The notes beneath the pieces were generated by a model. The model saw nothing but the letters and a program-made list of their open reading frames with translations, was not told where the DNA came from and ran no database searches. The translations under genes were made by a program, and so were the position numbers. This document shows, piece by piece, positions 48,514-58,998 of a DNA stretch of 64,000 nt. Origin of the DNA: Oscillospiraceae bacterium (GTDB lineage Bacteria > Bacillota > Clostridia > Oscillospirales > Oscillospiraceae). Every line of letters starts with the position of its first letter. Position 1 is the first letter of the stretch. The stretch lies in contig JAAWBZ010000022.1 of NCBI GenBank assembly GCA_022792945.1, positions 22,438 to 86,437 on the forward strand, written 5' to 3'.

Positions 48514-49851
48514 ATGACAATCAAGCTGAATTATCAAAATGCCGGCCTGCGGGAGCAGGAGCTGGAAAAGGTACGCCCCCTGGCGGAGACGGCCTTCCGC
48601 ATCGTCACCGAGAGGACCGGCGCAGGCCATGAGATGCTGGGGTGGATGGATCTGCCCGATACGTATGACCGGGAGGAGTTTGCCAGGATCCAGGCCGCGG
48701 CCAAGCGGATCCAGGCCCAGAGCCAGGTGCTGGTGGTCATCGGCATCGGCGGCAGCTATCTAGGCGCCAGGGCCGGACTGGAGTTTGTGGGCGGCCCGCT
48801 GGCCAACCAGACCAGGGACGGCGTGGAGGTCTACTTTGTGGGCACCAACCTCAGTGCGGACTATTTCAGCAGCATCGTCAAGGTCATCGGCGACCGGGAT
48901 TTCTCGGTGAACGTGATCTCCAAGTCCGGTACCACCACGGAGCCTGCCGTGGCCTTCCGGATGTTTAAGGCTATGCTGGAGAAAAAGTACGGCAAGGCCG
49001 GCGCCAAGGACAGGATCTACGCCACCACGGACGCCAAGAAGGGTGCGCTGCGCGGCCTGGCGGTGGAGGAGGGGTATGAGACCTTCGTGGTGCCGGACAA
49101 CATCGGCGGCCGTTTCTCATGCTTCAGCGCCGTGGGCCTTTTGCCCATGGCTGCCGGCGGCATGGATATCGAGCAGGTGATGGCCGGCTGCGCCGCGGCC
49201 TATCATGCCTATGAAAACCCCGATTTCTATGAAAACGACGCCATGCTCTACGCGGCCCTGCGCTTCCTGATGCAGATGCGGGGCAAGAAGGTGGAGATCC
49301 TGGCCAGCTATGACCCGGCGCTGATCCAGTTCGGCGAGTGGTTCAAGCAGCTGATGGCGGAGTCCGAGGGCAAGGACGGCAAGGGCCTGTTCCCGGTGAC
49401 GGCCAGCTTCACCACGGACCTGCACTCCATCGGTCAGTATATCCAGGACGGCGCCAGGATCCTCTTTGAGACGGTCCTCTGGGCGGAGAAAGAGCACAGC
49501 ACGGTCCTGGTGCCCCACGACAAGGCCAACGTGGACGGGCTGAACTTTGCCGCCGGCATGTCCCTCCAGGAGATCAACAAGAAGGCCATGCAGGGAACAC
49601 TGCTGGCCCATGTGGACGGCGGCGTGCCCAACCTGATTGTCTCTATGGAGGAGCTGACCGACTACACCTTCGGCGAGATCGTCTACTTCTTCTGGAAGAG
49701 CCTGGCCATTTCGGGCTACATGAACGGTGTCAACCCCTTCGACCAGCCCGGTGTGGAGGCATACAAAAAGAACATGTTCGCGCTGCTGGGCAAGCCCGGC
49801 TATGAGGACATGAAGTCCACGCTGGAGGCGCGTCTTTCCAAGCTGGAGTGA
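48514..49851 (+). CDS. pgi: Glucose-6-phosphate isomerase
   Basis: 445 residues, the short Firmicutes type. Diagnostic stretches: VVIGIGGSYLGARAGLEFV, NVISKSGTTTEPAVAFRM (phosphate loop), GGRFSCFSAVGLLPMAAGG and DKANVDGLNFAAGMSLQEINKKAM. It interconverts glucose-6-phosphate and fructose-6-phosphate in glycolysis, feeding glucose-6-phosphate to the phosphoglucomutase encoded next. GGAGGG precedes the ATG. It is followed by a separate promoter for pgcA, so the two units can be set independently. Confidence 0.95.
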   Translation: MTIKLNYQNAGLREQELEKVRPLAETAFRIVTERTGAGHEMLGWMDLPDTYDREEFARIQAAAKRIQAQSQVLVVIGIGGSYLGARAGLEFVGGPLANQTRDGVEVYFVGTNLSADYFSSIVKVIGDRDFSVNVISKSGTTTEPAVAFRMFKAMLEKKYGKAGAKDRIYATTDAKKGALRGLAVEEGYETFVVPDNIGGRFSCFSAVGLLPMAAGGMDIEQVMAGCAAAYHAYENPDFYENDAMLYAALRFLMQMRGKKVEILASYDPALIQFGEWFKQLMAESEGKDGKGLFPVTASFTTDLHSIGQYIQDGARILFETVLWAEKEHSTVLVPHDKANVDGLNFAAGMSLQEINKKAMQGTLLAHVDGGVPNLIVSMEELTDYTFGEIVYFFWKSLAISGYMNGVNPFDQPGVEAYKKNMFALLGKPGYEDMKSTLEARLSKLE

Positions 49852-50021
49852 ACGGCGGGGCGGCGCTCTGCCGACAAAATCAGGGCCCGCAGCCGCAGGC
49901 CCTGGTTTTGTCCGTGCATGCGCCGGGAACGGAAACGATAGCAGGCGTCACCGGGAGACGGCATCGGACAAGACTTGGCAGAATTTGATGAGTTTTTTAT
50001 GAAAAGCAGACAAAAGTACAG

Positions 50022-50050
50022 TTGCGCCGCATGCGGGAATGAGTTATAAT
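50022..50050 (+). promoter_or_regulatory. SigA-type promoter for pgcA and the glycogen operon
   Basis: TTGCGC (50022-50027), 17-base spacer, TATAAT (50045-50050). The in-frame ATG at 50049 lies within the -10 box, which excludes it as the start of pgcA. Confidence 0.83.
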
Positions 50051-50093
50051 GAAATATATTCAAAGAAGAGACGTGTTGAAGGAGCGCATGAAG

Positions 50094-51800
50094 ATGGATT
50101 ATCGGCAACAATATGAATTCTGGAAGAGCAACGCAGCCTTTGACGGGGAGACCCGCCGGGAGCTGGCGGCGCTGGACCCGGAGCGGGACGCGGCGGAGAT
50201 CGAGGACCGCTTCTACCGGGTGCTGGAATTCGGTACAGCAGGCCTGCGGGGCGTCATGGGCGCCGGCACCAACCGCATGAACCGCTACACCGTCGGCAGA
50301 GCCACCCAGGGCTACGGACAGTATCTTCTGGAGCGCTTCGGCAAGGACGCCTGCCGCAGCGGCGGCGTGGTCATTGCCCATGACACCAGAAACAACAGCC
50401 CTGAGTTCTCCGAAATCACGGCCAGGGTCCTCTCGGGTCTGGGCATCCGGGCGCGGCTCATCGAGGAGCCGGTGCCCACGCCGGAGCTGAGCTTTGCGGT
50501 CCTGCATCTGGGCTGCGTGGGCGGCGTGGTCATCACCGCCAGCCACAACCCCAAGGAATATAACGGCTACAAGGCCTACGATCCGTTCGGCTGCCAGCTG
50601 CTGCCGGACGACGCGGCCAAGGTCATCGAATACGTCAACGCTGTGGAGGACTTCGCGGCCATCGACTTTGCCGGCGATCCTGAGCTGGTGGAGAAGGTGG
50701 ATGTGAGCGCGGCCTATGTGGACGCCGTTCTGAAGCAGCGGCTGTTCTTCGACGAGAAGGCCAAGGCCGATCTGAAGGTGGTCTACACGCCGCTGCACGG
50801 CGCGGGCAATGTGCCGGTGCGGGCGGCGCTGAAGGCCGACGGCTTCACCGACGTCACCGTGGTGCCGGAGCAGGAGCTGCCCGACGGCAATTTTCCCACT
50901 GTCAAGTCCCCCAACCCCGAGGAGCACAGCGCCCTGGCCCTGGGCATCGGCCTGGCGGAGAAGCTATGCGCCGACATCGTGGTGGGCACGGACCCCGACA
51001 GCGACCGGGTGGGCGTGGGCGTCCGCGCGGCCGATGGGTTCCACCTCATCACCGGCAACCAGATGGGCGCGCTGCTGATGGACTATGTGCTCAGCCACAA
51101 GGATCTCTCCCAGCTCCGCCGGCCCGCCGTGGTCAGCACCATCGTCACGTCCAGCCTGGGCGCCGACATCGCCGGCAGCTGCGGCGCGGCGGTGTTCTCC
51201 ACCCTGACGGGCTTCAAATTCATCGGTGAGAAGATCACCCAGTTTGAGGCCGCCCGCCGTGACGGCGACGGTGCGCGGGACTTTGATTTCATCATGGGCT
51301 ACGAGGAGTCCTACGGCTACCTGGTGGGCACCCACGCCCGGGACAAGGACGCAGTGGTGACCGCCATGGTCATCTGCGAGATGGCCGCGGCCTACAAGGC
51401 CCAGGGCAAGACGCTGCTGGACCGCCTGGCGGAGCTGTATGAAAAATTCGGCTGCTATGTGGACGTCACCGACAGCTACACCCTCAAGGGCAAGGATGGC
51501 GCCGAGCGGATCGCCTCCATGATGCGGCAGCTGCGCACCGGGGGAACGCCGTTTGAACAGACGGCCGAGACTGTGGACTACAGCGTCCCGGTGCCCTCGG
51601 TGCAGGGCTTCGGCGACCTGCCCACCTCCAACGTGCTCAAATATGTCCTGGAGGACGGCGCGTGGATCGCGGTCCGTCCCTCCGGCACCGAGCCGAAAAT
51701 CAAGATCTACTACAGCGTCAAGGGCGCGGATCAGGCCGCCGCGCAGGCCCGTCTGGACGCCCTGCGCGCGACCATCACCGGGAAGCTGGGCCTGGCGTAA
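50094..51800 (+). CDS. pgcA: Phosphoglucomutase/phosphomannomutase (PgcA type)
   Basis: 568 residues from ATG 50094, nine bases after AAGGAG; ATG 50088 is closer to that site and less likely. The four domains of the alpha-D-phosphohexomutase family are visible: FGTAGLRGVMGAGTNRMN, the phosphoserine loop GVVITASHNPKEYNGYKAY, the metal loop GTDPDSDRVGVG, the sugar loop GYEESYGYLVGTHARDKD and the phosphate loop RPSGTEPKIKIYYS. It converts glucose-6-phosphate to glucose-1-phosphate, the precursor for ADP-glucose, and works backwards on glycogen breakdown products. Confidence 0.94.
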   Translation: MDYRQQYEFWKSNAAFDGETRRELAALDPERDAAEIEDRFYRVLEFGTAGLRGVMGAGTNRMNRYTVGRATQGYGQYLLERFGKDACRSGGVVIAHDTRNNSPEFSEITARVLSGLGIRARLIEEPVPTPELSFAVLHLGCVGGVVITASHNPKEYNGYKAYDPFGCQLLPDDAAKVIEYVNAVEDFAAIDFAGDPELVEKVDVSAAYVDAVLKQRLFFDEKAKADLKVVYTPLHGAGNVPVRAALKADGFTDVTVVPEQELPDGNFPTVKSPNPEEHSALALGIGLAEKLCADIVVGTDPDSDRVGVGVRAADGFHLITGNQMGALLMDYVLSHKDLSQLRRPAVVSTIVTSSLGADIAGSCGAAVFSTLTGFKFIGEKITQFEAARRDGDGARDFDFIMGYEESYGYLVGTHARDKDAVVTAMVICEMAAAYKAQGKTLLDRLAELYEKFGCYVDVTDSYTLKGKDGAERIASMMRQLRTGGTPFEQTAETVDYSVPVPSVQGFGDLPTSNVLKYVLEDGAWIAVRPSGTEPKIKIYYSVKGADQAAAQARLDALRATITGKLGLA

Positions 51801-51912
51801 AACACAGAATCAGCAGGAGATAAATGCGAGAGATACAGTAGAAAAATGGGCAAAACGCCCGCTCCTACGAGATAGCAGGATCATTCCCAAACTATACGAA
51901 GGAGAAACTTCC

Positions 51913-53850
51913 ATGGACAAGTACTTAGGCATATCCGAAGATCAGCTTTATCGCTACAACACCGGCACAGAGCAGCGCTGCTTCAGCTTTCTCGGCGCGC
52001 ATCTGATGGAGGTGGACGGGCGGCAGGGCGTCCGCTTTGCCGTCTGGGCACCGGGGGTCCGCAGGGTCTCCGCCACCGGCGATTTCTGCAGCTGGGACGC
52101 GCAGGGCCACGCCCTGGAGCCCCTGGGCAGTACCGGTGTCTGGGCCGGCTTTGTGCCGGACATCGGTGAGGGCGCTCTTTATAAATACAGCATTGAGACC
52201 GCCGCCGGCGAAACGTTTTTCAAGGCCGACCCCGTGGCGTTCTCTGCTGAGGTCCGGCCCGCCACCGCCTCGCGGGTGGCCCGGCTGGAGTCCTACCAGT
52301 GGAAGGACGGCGCCTGGCTCTACCGCCGCGGCCGTGCCAACCACTTTGAAAAGCCCATGAACATCTACGAGGTCCACTTGGGCTCGTGGAAGCAGCACGA
52401 CGTGCCCCGGGAGCAGGAGCAGGAGGTGCCGGCGGCGTCGTTCTACACCTACCGGGAGCTGGCGGATACGCTGCTGCCCTATGTGAAGGACATGGGCTAC
52501 ACCCACCTGGAGCTGCTGCCGGTGATGGAGCATCCCTTCGACGGCTCCTGGGGCTATCAGCTGACGGGCTACTTCGCCGCCACCAGCCGCTACGGCACGC
52601 CTCAGGATCTCATGTATTTCATCGACGCCTGCCACCGGGCGGGCATTGGCGTGATCCTGGACTGGGTGCCGGGCCACTTCTGCCGCGACGCCCACGGCTT
52701 GGGCCGCTTCAACGGCGATAAGCTCTATGAGAGCTTCGACCATCCCCAGTGGGGCACTTATGAATTTGACCTGGGCCGCAGCGAGGTCCGGTCGTTCCTG
52801 ATGTCCAGCGCCGCCTTCTGGCTGGAGATGTTCCACGCCGACGGCATCCGCGTGGACGGCGTCACCAATATGCTCTATCTCAACTTCGGCCTGGAGGGAG
52901 ACGCCGCGCAGCGGCGCAACAGCCAGGGCGGCGACGGCAACCTGGAGGCCATCAGCTTCCTGCGGGAGTTCAACCAGATGGTGGGCAGGAGCTTCCCGGG
53001 CGTGTTCACTGTGGCGGAGGAATCCAGCGCCTGGCCTCTCATCACCCGCCCGCCGGAGCAGGGGGGCCTGGGCTTCCACTACAAATGGGACATGGGATGG
53101 ATGAACGATACCCTGCGCTATATGCAGACCGACTTCCCGGGCAGGTCCCGGAACCACAACCTGCTGACGTTCTCCATGATGTACGCGTTTTCGGAGAATT
53201 TCATTCTGCCGCTGAGCCACGATGAGGTGGTTCACGGCAAGTGCTCGCTGATCGGACGGATGCCCGGCGACTACTGGCGGCAGTTCGCCGGCCTGCGGAT
53301 GCTGGCACTCTATCAGATGACCCACCCCGGCGGAAAGCTGAATTTCATGGGCAACGAGATCGGTCAGTTCATTGAGTGGCGGTTCTATTCCGGCATCGAG
53401 TGGTTCCTGCTGGATTACCCGCATCACCAGCAGCAGCAGGCCTTTATCCGGGCGCTGAACCGCCTGTATCTGGACGAGAGCAGCCTTTGGCAGCAGGACT
53501 TTGACTGGAACGGCTATCAGTGGCTGGATGCGGACAACGCGGCGCAGAGCATCCTGCTCTACGCCCGTCACGGGCGCCGGCCCAACGACGTGGCCGTGGT
53601 GGCCATCAACTTCGGCACAGACAGCTACCCGGAATACCGCATCGGCGTTCCTAAGGGCGGCTGGTACCGGGAGCTGCTCAGCTCCGACCGGCAGGAGTTC
53701 GGCGGCAGCGGCCTGCATTTCAATGCTCAGCCTGTCAAGGCTGAGAAGATCCCCTGCCACGGGCAGCCCTGGTCCATCCGGATCCAAATGCCGCCCTTGG
53801 GCGGCACGGTACTGAAGCTGAGCCGCAGCCCGGGGCGGACCGGAAAATAA
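51913..53850 (+). CDS. glgB: 1,4-alpha-glucan branching enzyme GlgB
   Basis: 645 residues. N-terminal CBM48 (VRFAVWAPGVRRVSATGDFCSWD), then a GH13 barrel: MNIYEVHLGSWK, LLPVMEHPFDGSWGYQLTGYFA, GIRVDGVTNMLY (nucleophile Asp), FTVAEESSAW (acid/base Glu) and FILPLSHDEVVHGKCSL. These are GlgB signatures. It introduces alpha-1,6 branches in glycogen. It lies 112 bases after pgcA; the leader contains GGGCAAAACGCCC, a small hairpin, but no clear promoter, so read-through from pgcA is likely. First enzyme of the polymer-handling run. Confidence 0.95.
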   Translation: MDKYLGISEDQLYRYNTGTEQRCFSFLGAHLMEVDGRQGVRFAVWAPGVRRVSATGDFCSWDAQGHALEPLGSTGVWAGFVPDIGEGALYKYSIETAAGETFFKADPVAFSAEVRPATASRVARLESYQWKDGAWLYRRGRANHFEKPMNIYEVHLGSWKQHDVPREQEQEVPAASFYTYRELADTLLPYVKDMGYTHLELLPVMEHPFDGSWGYQLTGYFAATSRYGTPQDLMYFIDACHRAGIGVILDWVPGHFCRDAHGLGRFNGDKLYESFDHPQWGTYEFDLGRSEVRSFLMSSAAFWLEMFHADGIRVDGVTNMLYLNFGLEGDAAQRRNSQGGDGNLEAISFLREFNQMVGRSFPGVFTVAEESSAWPLITRPPEQGGLGFHYKWDMGWMNDTLRYMQTDFPGRSRNHNLLTFSMMYAFSENFILPLSHDEVVHGKCSLIGRMPGDYWRQFAGLRMLALYQMTHPGGKLNFMGNEIGQFIEWRFYSGIEWFLLDYPHHQQQQAFIRALNRLYLDESSLWQQDFDWNGYQWLDADNAAQSILLYARHGRRPNDVAVVAINFGTDSYPEYRIGVPKGGWYRELLSSDRQEFGGSGLHFNAQPVKAEKIPCHGQPWSIRIQMPPLGGTVLKLSRSPGRTGK

Positions 53851-53975
53851 GATTCAGAAAACCTTCCTGGGAGGAAGCGTGGAGAAGCCTGCGCCGTCCG
53901 GCGGCATGACCGCAGCGTGTGGATGGGGTCTTTCCATGTGTTCTCAGGGATGTAGGAAAGGAGACAAAACAGACT

Positions 53976-56405
53976 ATGATGTTTCGAGGAAAAGAAGCCT
54001 TTAAGATTGCCTATCGTTCCGCCTGCATCGACTTCGCCGGCAAATCGCTGGAGGAGTGCAGCGACTATGAAAGATATGAGGTGCTGGTGCAGCTGGTCAA
54101 GAACCACGCGTCCCAGGCCAGAACCGAGACCCGGGAACGCGACCGCACCAAAAAGGACCGGCAGATCTACTATTTCTCCATGGAGTTTTTGATCGGGCGG
54201 CTGCTGAGCAACTATCTTCTCAACATGGGCGTCCAGGACATCGTGCGGGAGGCACTGGCCGATTTGGGGCTGGACCTGGATCGTCTGTGCAGCGTGGAGC
54301 GCGATCCGGGCCTGGGCAACGGCGGCCTGGGCCGTCTGGCGGCGTGCTTCCTGGATTCGATGGCGTTTTTGGGTGTGCCCGGCACTGGCATGGGCATCCG
54401 CTACCGCTTCGGCCTGTTCCAGCAGAAGATCGTGGACGGCTATCAGCAGGAGGCGCCGGACACCTGGCTGGACATGGGCTATCCCTGGGAGAACGCCCGG
54501 CCGGACCGCGCCGTTGTCGTCAAGTTCGGCGGCTATGTGGACCGGGAATACCGCGGCGGCAAGATCGCATACCGCTACAAGGGCTATCAGGAAGTCCTGG
54601 CCATGCGCTATGACGTGCCGGTGGTGGGCTACGGACTCAAGACCGTCAACCAGCTGCGGCTGTGGTACGCGCAGCCCAAGGAGGAGAATTTCGACCTGGC
54701 CGCTTTCAACCGCGGCGACTATGCGGCGGCCATGAAGCACCGCAATGAGATTGAGGCCATCACCTCCATCCTCTATCCCGACGACAGTACCTACGCCGGC
54801 AAGAAGCTGCGGCTGCAGCAGGAGTATCTGCTGGTGGCGGCGGGCATCGGCGACATTCTGCGCCGCTACAAGGAGCAGTACGGCACCGACCGCTGGGCCG
54901 AGTTCCCGGACAAGGTGGCCATTCATATCAACGACACCCACCCGGCGCTGTGCGCGCCGGAGCTGATGCGCCTGCTGATGGACGAGGAGGGCCTGGAGTG
55001 GGACGACGCCTGGGCTATCACCAGCAAGACCATCGCCTATACCAACCACACCGTGCTGCCTGAGGCACTGGAGAAGTGGCCCATCGATATGCTCCAGAGC
55101 ATCCTGCCCCGCGTGTATATGATTATTGAGGAGATCGACCGGCGCTACCGCGAGAGCCTGCCCCCCACGGCGTCCCCGGAGCAGCGGCAGAACACGGCCA
55201 TCCTCTGGGACGGGCAGGCCAAGATGGCGAACCTGTCGGTGATCACCTCCTACTCCGTCAACGGGGTGGCGGGCCTGCATACCGAGATTCTCAAGGCCAC
55301 CACGCTCAAGGACTTCCATGACCTGATGCCGGAGAAGTTCAACAACAAGACCAACGGCGTCAGCCACCGGCGGTTCCTGATGGAATCCAATCCGGGCCTC
55401 ACCGAGCTCATCACTGACGCCATCGGCGAGGGCTGGAAGAGCTATCCCGACCAGCTGGAGAAGCTTTTGAAGCTGAAGGACGACGCCGCTTTTCTCCAGC
55501 GGCTCTCCCAGGTGAAGCGGGCGAACAAGGCCCGGCTGGCAGGCTACATCCAGGAGCACAACGGCATCCGCGTAGACCCGGACTCCGTATTCGATATCCA
55601 GGTCAAGCGCATCCACGCCTACAAGCGGCAGCTGCTGTTTGCCTTTAAGGTCATGGACACCTATAACGCCCTGAAGGCTGACCCCAACCTGGATATCCGG
55701 CCCCACACCTTCATCTTCGCCGGCAAGGCCGCCGGCAGCTACTACTTCGCCAAGGAGGTCATCAAGCTCATTAACTCCATTGCCGAGGTGGTCAACAACG
55801 ATCCGGACATCAATGACAAGATCAAGGTGGTGTTTGTGGAGAACTTCTGCGTCTCCACAGCACAGCTGATCTATCCCGCCGCGGAGATCAGCGAGCAGAT
55901 CTCCACCGCCGGCAAGGAGGCCAGCGGTACGGGCAACATGAAGTTCATGTTCAACGGCGCCATTACCCTGGGCACCATGGACGGCGCCAACGTGGAGATC
56001 CACTCCCTGGTGGGCGACGAGAACATCCGCATCTTCGGCATGCGCGAGGAGGAGGTGCAGGCGCTGCGGGCCAGCGGAACGTATCACGCCGCCAGCCTGG
56101 TGGAGGCCGATCCGCGGCTTAAGCGCATCACCGACCAGCTGGTCAACGGCTTCTTCCGCGCCGCCGGCTGCGACTTCTGGGGCATCCGCGACTCGCTGCT
56201 GACCTACAACGACGAGTACTTCGTTCTCCAGGACTTCGAGGACTACGTCCGGACCTGGCGGGAGATGAACGCCCTGTACAGCGATCAGGCTGCGTGGAAC
56301 CGGATCTCCCTGCATAACATTGCAAAGGCGGGCTTCTTCTCGTCCGACCGCACCATCGCCGAGTACGCCAGGGATATCTGGCACGTCCGGTGCGACGAGC
56401 GGTAA
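53976..56405 (+). CDS. glgP: Glycogen/starch/alpha-glucan phosphorylase
   Basis: 809 residues. The PLP-binding motif [20 protein letters not shown] contains the Lys that holds the cofactor; [27 protein letters not shown] and [12 protein letters not shown] are further phosphorylase blocks. It releases glucose-1-phosphate from non-reducing ends. ATG 53976 follows AAAGGAG by 12 bases. It stands between branching enzyme and ADP-glucose synthesis genes, so synthesis and breakdown are transcribed together. Confidence 0.95.
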   Translation: MMFRGKEAFKIAYRSACIDFAGKSLEECSDYERYEVLVQLVKNHASQARTETRERDRTKKDRQIYYFSMEFLIGRLLSNYLLNMGVQDIVREALADLGLDLDRLCSVERDPGLGNGGLGRLAACFLDSMAFLGVPGTGMGIRYRFGLFQQKIVDGYQQEAPDTWLDMGYPWENARPDRAVVVKFGGYVDREYRGGKIAYRYKGYQEVLAMRYDVPVVGYGLKTVNQLRLWYAQPKEENFDLAAFNRGDYAAAMKHRNEIEAITSILYPDDSTYAGKKLRLQQEYLLVAAGIGDILRRYKEQYGTDRWAEFPDKVAIHINDTHPALCAPELMRLLMDEEGLEWDDAWAITSKTIAYTNHTVLPEALEKWPIDMLQSILPRVYMIIEEIDRRYRESLPPTASPEQRQNTAILWDGQAKMANLSVITSYSVNGVAGLHTEILKATTLKDFHDLMPEKFNNKTNGVSHRRFLMESNPGLTELITDAIGEGWKSYPDQLEKLLKLKDDAAFLQRLSQVKRANKARLAGYIQEHNGIRVDPDSVFDIQVKRIHAYKRQLLFAFKVMDTYNALKADPNLDIRPHTFIFAGKAAGSYYFAKEVIKLINSIAEVVNNDPDINDKIKVVFVENFCVSTAQLIYPAAEISEQISTAGKEASGTGNMKFMFNGAITLGTMDGANVEIHSLVGDENIRIFGMREEEVQALRASGTYHAASLVEADPRLKRITDQLVNGFFRAAGCDFWGIRDSLLTYNDEYFVLQDFEDYVRTWREMNALYSDQAAWNRISLHNIAKAGFFSSDRTIAEYARDIWHVRCDER

Positions 56406-56520
56406 TTTTGTCCACAGCAGCCCGGCGCCGCCGGGTGATCGCATAGAATACTCCAGCAATCCAGCACCTTGGGACCCAGCATATCCCGGCAGAAAAAGGG
56501 AGGAAAGGGAGGAATTCACC

Positions 56521-57663
56521 TTGACAAAAAAAGAATGTGTAGCTATGCTCCTGGCCGGCGGGCAGGGCAGCCGCCTGATGGCCCTAACCAAGCGGAACGC
56601 GAAGCCCGCCGTGGCCTTTGGCGGAAAGTACCGCATTATTGATTTCAGCTTGTCCAACTGTGTCAACTCCAACATTGATACGGTGGGTGTGCTGACGCAG
56701 TACCGGCCCATGATCCTCAACAGCTATCTGGGCAACGGCGAGGCGTGGGACCTGGATTCGCCGCACGGCGGCGTGCATGTGCTGCCGCCCTACGCCACAG
56801 AGTCCGGCGGCCAGTGGTACAAGGGAACTGCCGACGCCATCTACTGCAACATCGACTTTATCGAGAGCTACGACCCGGAGTATGTGGTGATCCTCTCCGG
56901 CGATCACCTCTATAAGATGGACTACAGTCTGATGCTGGACTTCCACAAGGCCCATGGCGCAGATTTGACCGTGTCAGTGATCGAGGTGCCCTGGGAGGAG
57001 GCCAGCCGCTTCGGCGTCATGAGTGTGGACGGCGAGGGACGCATCACCAAGTTTGCCGAGAAGCCCAAGGAGCCGGAGAGCAATCTGGCGTCCATGGGGT
57101 TGTACATCTTCAACTGGAAGGTGCTGCGCCGGGCGCTCCTGGAGGATCACGCCAACGAGAAGAGCGACCACGATTTCGGTAAGAACCTGATCCCCAAGCT
57201 GCTCCGGGAGGGCAAGAATCTCTTTGCCTACACCTTCGGCGGCTACTGGCAGGACGTGGGGACCATCGACAGCTACTATTCCAGCCAGATGGCCCTGCTG
57301 GAGGACCAGCCGGAATTTGACATCTTCCACGACGAGATGCGCCTGTTCTCCAACTCCAACATCTCGCCCCCGCACTTTGTGGGCATGGACGCCGCGGTGG
57401 AGCGCAGCCTGGTCTGCAACGGCTGCATACTCCTGGGCGAGGTCAAGCACTCGGTCCTGTCGCCGGATGTCTACGTGGGCGTGGGCGCCGTGGTGGAGGA
57501 TTCCATCCTGCTGCCCGGCGTCCGGGTGGAGGCCGGCGCCCGGGTGTTCCGGGCCATTGCCGGCGAGGGCGCTGTCATCGAGGCCGGTGCCTGCTTCTGC
57601 GGCGGCAATGTGAAGGAAAAGATCGCTCTGCTGGGCGACGGCGAACACTTTAAGAGCCTTTAA
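56521..57663 (+). CDS. glgC: Glucose-1-phosphate adenylyltransferase GlgC
   Basis: 380 residues from TTG 56521, seven bases after GGGAGG. The catalytic loop [32 protein letters not shown] is intact, followed by [44 protein letters not shown] and [14 protein letters not shown]. The C-terminal left-handed beta-helix (~280-380) carries allosteric sites. It makes ADP-glucose from glucose-1-phosphate and ATP. Clostridia-type enzymes function with GlgD, encoded 14 bases downstream. Confidence 0.95.
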   Translation: MTKKECVAMLLAGGQGSRLMALTKRNAKPAVAFGGKYRIIDFSLSNCVNSNIDTVGVLTQYRPMILNSYLGNGEAWDLDSPHGGVHVLPPYATESGGQWYKGTADAIYCNIDFIESYDPEYVVILSGDHLYKMDYSLMLDFHKAHGADLTVSVIEVPWEEASRFGVMSVDGEGRITKFAEKPKEPESNLASMGLYIFNWKVLRRALLEDHANEKSDHDFGKNLIPKLLREGKNLFAYTFGGYWQDVGTIDSYYSSQMALLEDQPEFDIFHDEMRLFSNSNISPPHFVGMDAAVERSLVCNGCILLGEVKHSVLSPDVYVGVGAVVEDSILLPGVRVEAGARVFRAIAGEGAVIEAGACFCGGNVKEKIALLGDGEHFKSL

Positions 57664-57677
57664 GGGGGAAGAAAGCC

Positions 57678-58781
57678 ATGAAACGTATGATGGGTTTGGT
57701 AGCTGCCAACTATACGGCGGAGGATTTCGGACTGCTGACAGAGGAGCGCTCCGTGGCGTCCCTTCCCTACGGCGGCCGGTACCGGCTGGTGGATTTCCCC
57801 CTTTCCAATATGATCAACTCCGGGATCAACACCGTGGGCCTCATCACGCCGCATCTGTACCGCAGTCTTCTGGACCATGTGGGCAACGGCAAGGTCTGGG
57901 CCCTGGGGCGCAAGGTGGGCGGCATGTTCATCCTGCCCGGCTCCACCTACGGCATGCGCGGAGCCAACGGCAAGTTCCTGCTGCGCGATCTTCTGGGCAA
58001 CCGGGCGTATCTGGAGCGTACCACCAGGGAGCTGGTGGTGATCATGGCCTGCAATACGGTGTTCAACATCGACTTCCGCGATGTGGCGGCGGCTCATGAA
58101 AGAACCGGCGCTGCCGTTACCCTGGTCCATAAGCCGGTGCCCGGCGGCACGTTCAACAAGCACCTGGCCATCTTCTGCGACGGCAGCGGCAGGGTCACGG
58201 AGCTGCGTACCAACGTGCCGGGCCAGTCCAATCTCTTTTTGGATGCCATCGTCATCGACCGGGAGCTGCTGCTGAAGATCCTGGATTGGTACAGGAACCA
58301 GAGCTACCTGGATTTGATGGATGTCATCAACGAGAACCTGGACCAGCTGGCGGTCTATGGCTATTCCTTCAACGGTTATATCCGCTGCATCGACAGTGCC
58401 GTGGATTACATGGCGGCCAGCATGGAGCTTTTGAATCCGGCAGTGATCCAGGAGCTGTTCATGGGCGAGCGGCGGATCCACACCAAGGTCCAGGACGCGC
58501 ACCCGGCGAAATACGGCCCCAATGCCGTGATGAAAAACGCCCTGGTCGCCACGGGCTGCATCATTGATGGCACGGTGGAGAACAGTATCGTATTCCGCGG
58601 CTGCTCTGTGGGCGAGGGCGCCGTGATCCGCAACAGCATCCTGATGCCGCATACGGTGCTGGAGAAAGGCGTGGCCGTGGACCGGGTGATCTGCGATAAG
58701 TTCGTCCGCATCACCGAGGGTGTCTCCCTGTGCGGCACCGCGGAAAAGCCGCTGATTGTCACCAGAAAGCAGTACAGCTAA
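57678..58781 (+). CDS. glgD: GlgD, regulatory subunit of ADP-glucose pyrophosphorylase
   Basis: 367 residues, homologous to GlgC, but the N-terminal catalytic loop LAGGxGxRL is replaced by GLVAANYTAEDFGLLTEERS, and the rest keeps the fold (YGGRYRLVDFPLSNMINSGINTVGLIT). Loss of the nucleotide-binding loop is the mark of GlgD, which supports and tunes GlgC without being active alone. It is 14 bases after glgC. A strongly structured 88-base element separates it from glgA. Confidence 0.92.
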   Translation: MKRMMGLVAANYTAEDFGLLTEERSVASLPYGGRYRLVDFPLSNMINSGINTVGLITPHLYRSLLDHVGNGKVWALGRKVGGMFILPGSTYGMRGANGKFLLRDLLGNRAYLERTTRELVVIMACNTVFNIDFRDVAAAHERTGAAVTLVHKPVPGGTFNKHLAIFCDGSGRVTELRTNVPGQSNLFLDAIVIDRELLLKILDWYRNQSYLDLMDVINENLDQLAVYGYSFNGYIRCIDSAVDYMAASMELLNPAVIQELFMGERRIHTKVQDAHPAKYGPNAVMKNALVATGCIIDGTVENSIVFRGCSVGEGAVIRNSILMPHTVLEKGVAVDRVICDKFVRITEGVSLCGTAEKPLIVTRKQYS

Positions 58782-58785
58782 GCAT

Positions 58786-58873
58786 CACAAGCGCGCAGGC
58801 GCTGCCGGCCTCAGGCCGGCGATCCCCGCGTCCGCGGCTTGTGGGAAAGAGAACCGCTACGGTTCTCTTTCCC
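58786..58873. repeat. Branched inverted-repeat element between glgD and glgA
   Basis: CACAAGC (58786-58792) closes with GCTTGTG (58837-58843) around GCCGGCC/GGCCGGC (58804-58820) and CCGCG/CGCGG (58826-58837, sharing its last base with the closing arm). Directly after follows a perfect 14-bp stem GGGAAAGAGAACCG (58843-58856), loop CTA, CGGTTCTCTTTCCC (58860-58873). It would form a multi-branched RNA that could set the glgC/D to glgA ratio, or is an extragenic repeat. Confidence 0.6.
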
Positions 58874-58998
58874 ATTCCGGCGGGGAAAGCGGGAAAACAC
58901 CAGAAGCGGTGCGGGAGTGCTCCGGCCGCGGGAACCGGGGGCGGTATTCCCCCGGCAATACAGAGAACACGAAAAAAGATTTGAGAAAGGGGCCAGGT

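Noticed and set aside
50049..50093. Upstream ATG 50049 as start of the phosphoglucomutase gene
   Set aside because: It lies inside the -10 box TATAAT (50045-50050), so it would not be transcribed; ATG 50094 has AAGGAG nine bases upstream.
53727..56720. A 997-codon open frame on the minus strand opposite glgP
   Set aside because: It is a shadow of the high-GC glgP gene: no ribosome site, low-complexity His/Leu/Gly composition and no family resemblance. The same holds for long antisense frames at 934-2130, 5442-7235, 41855-43216 and 61902-63527.
58786..58873. tRNA gene in the branched element
   Set aside because: The stems do not have tRNA arm lengths, and there is no GTTC-A-type T-loop or anticodon arm arrangement.
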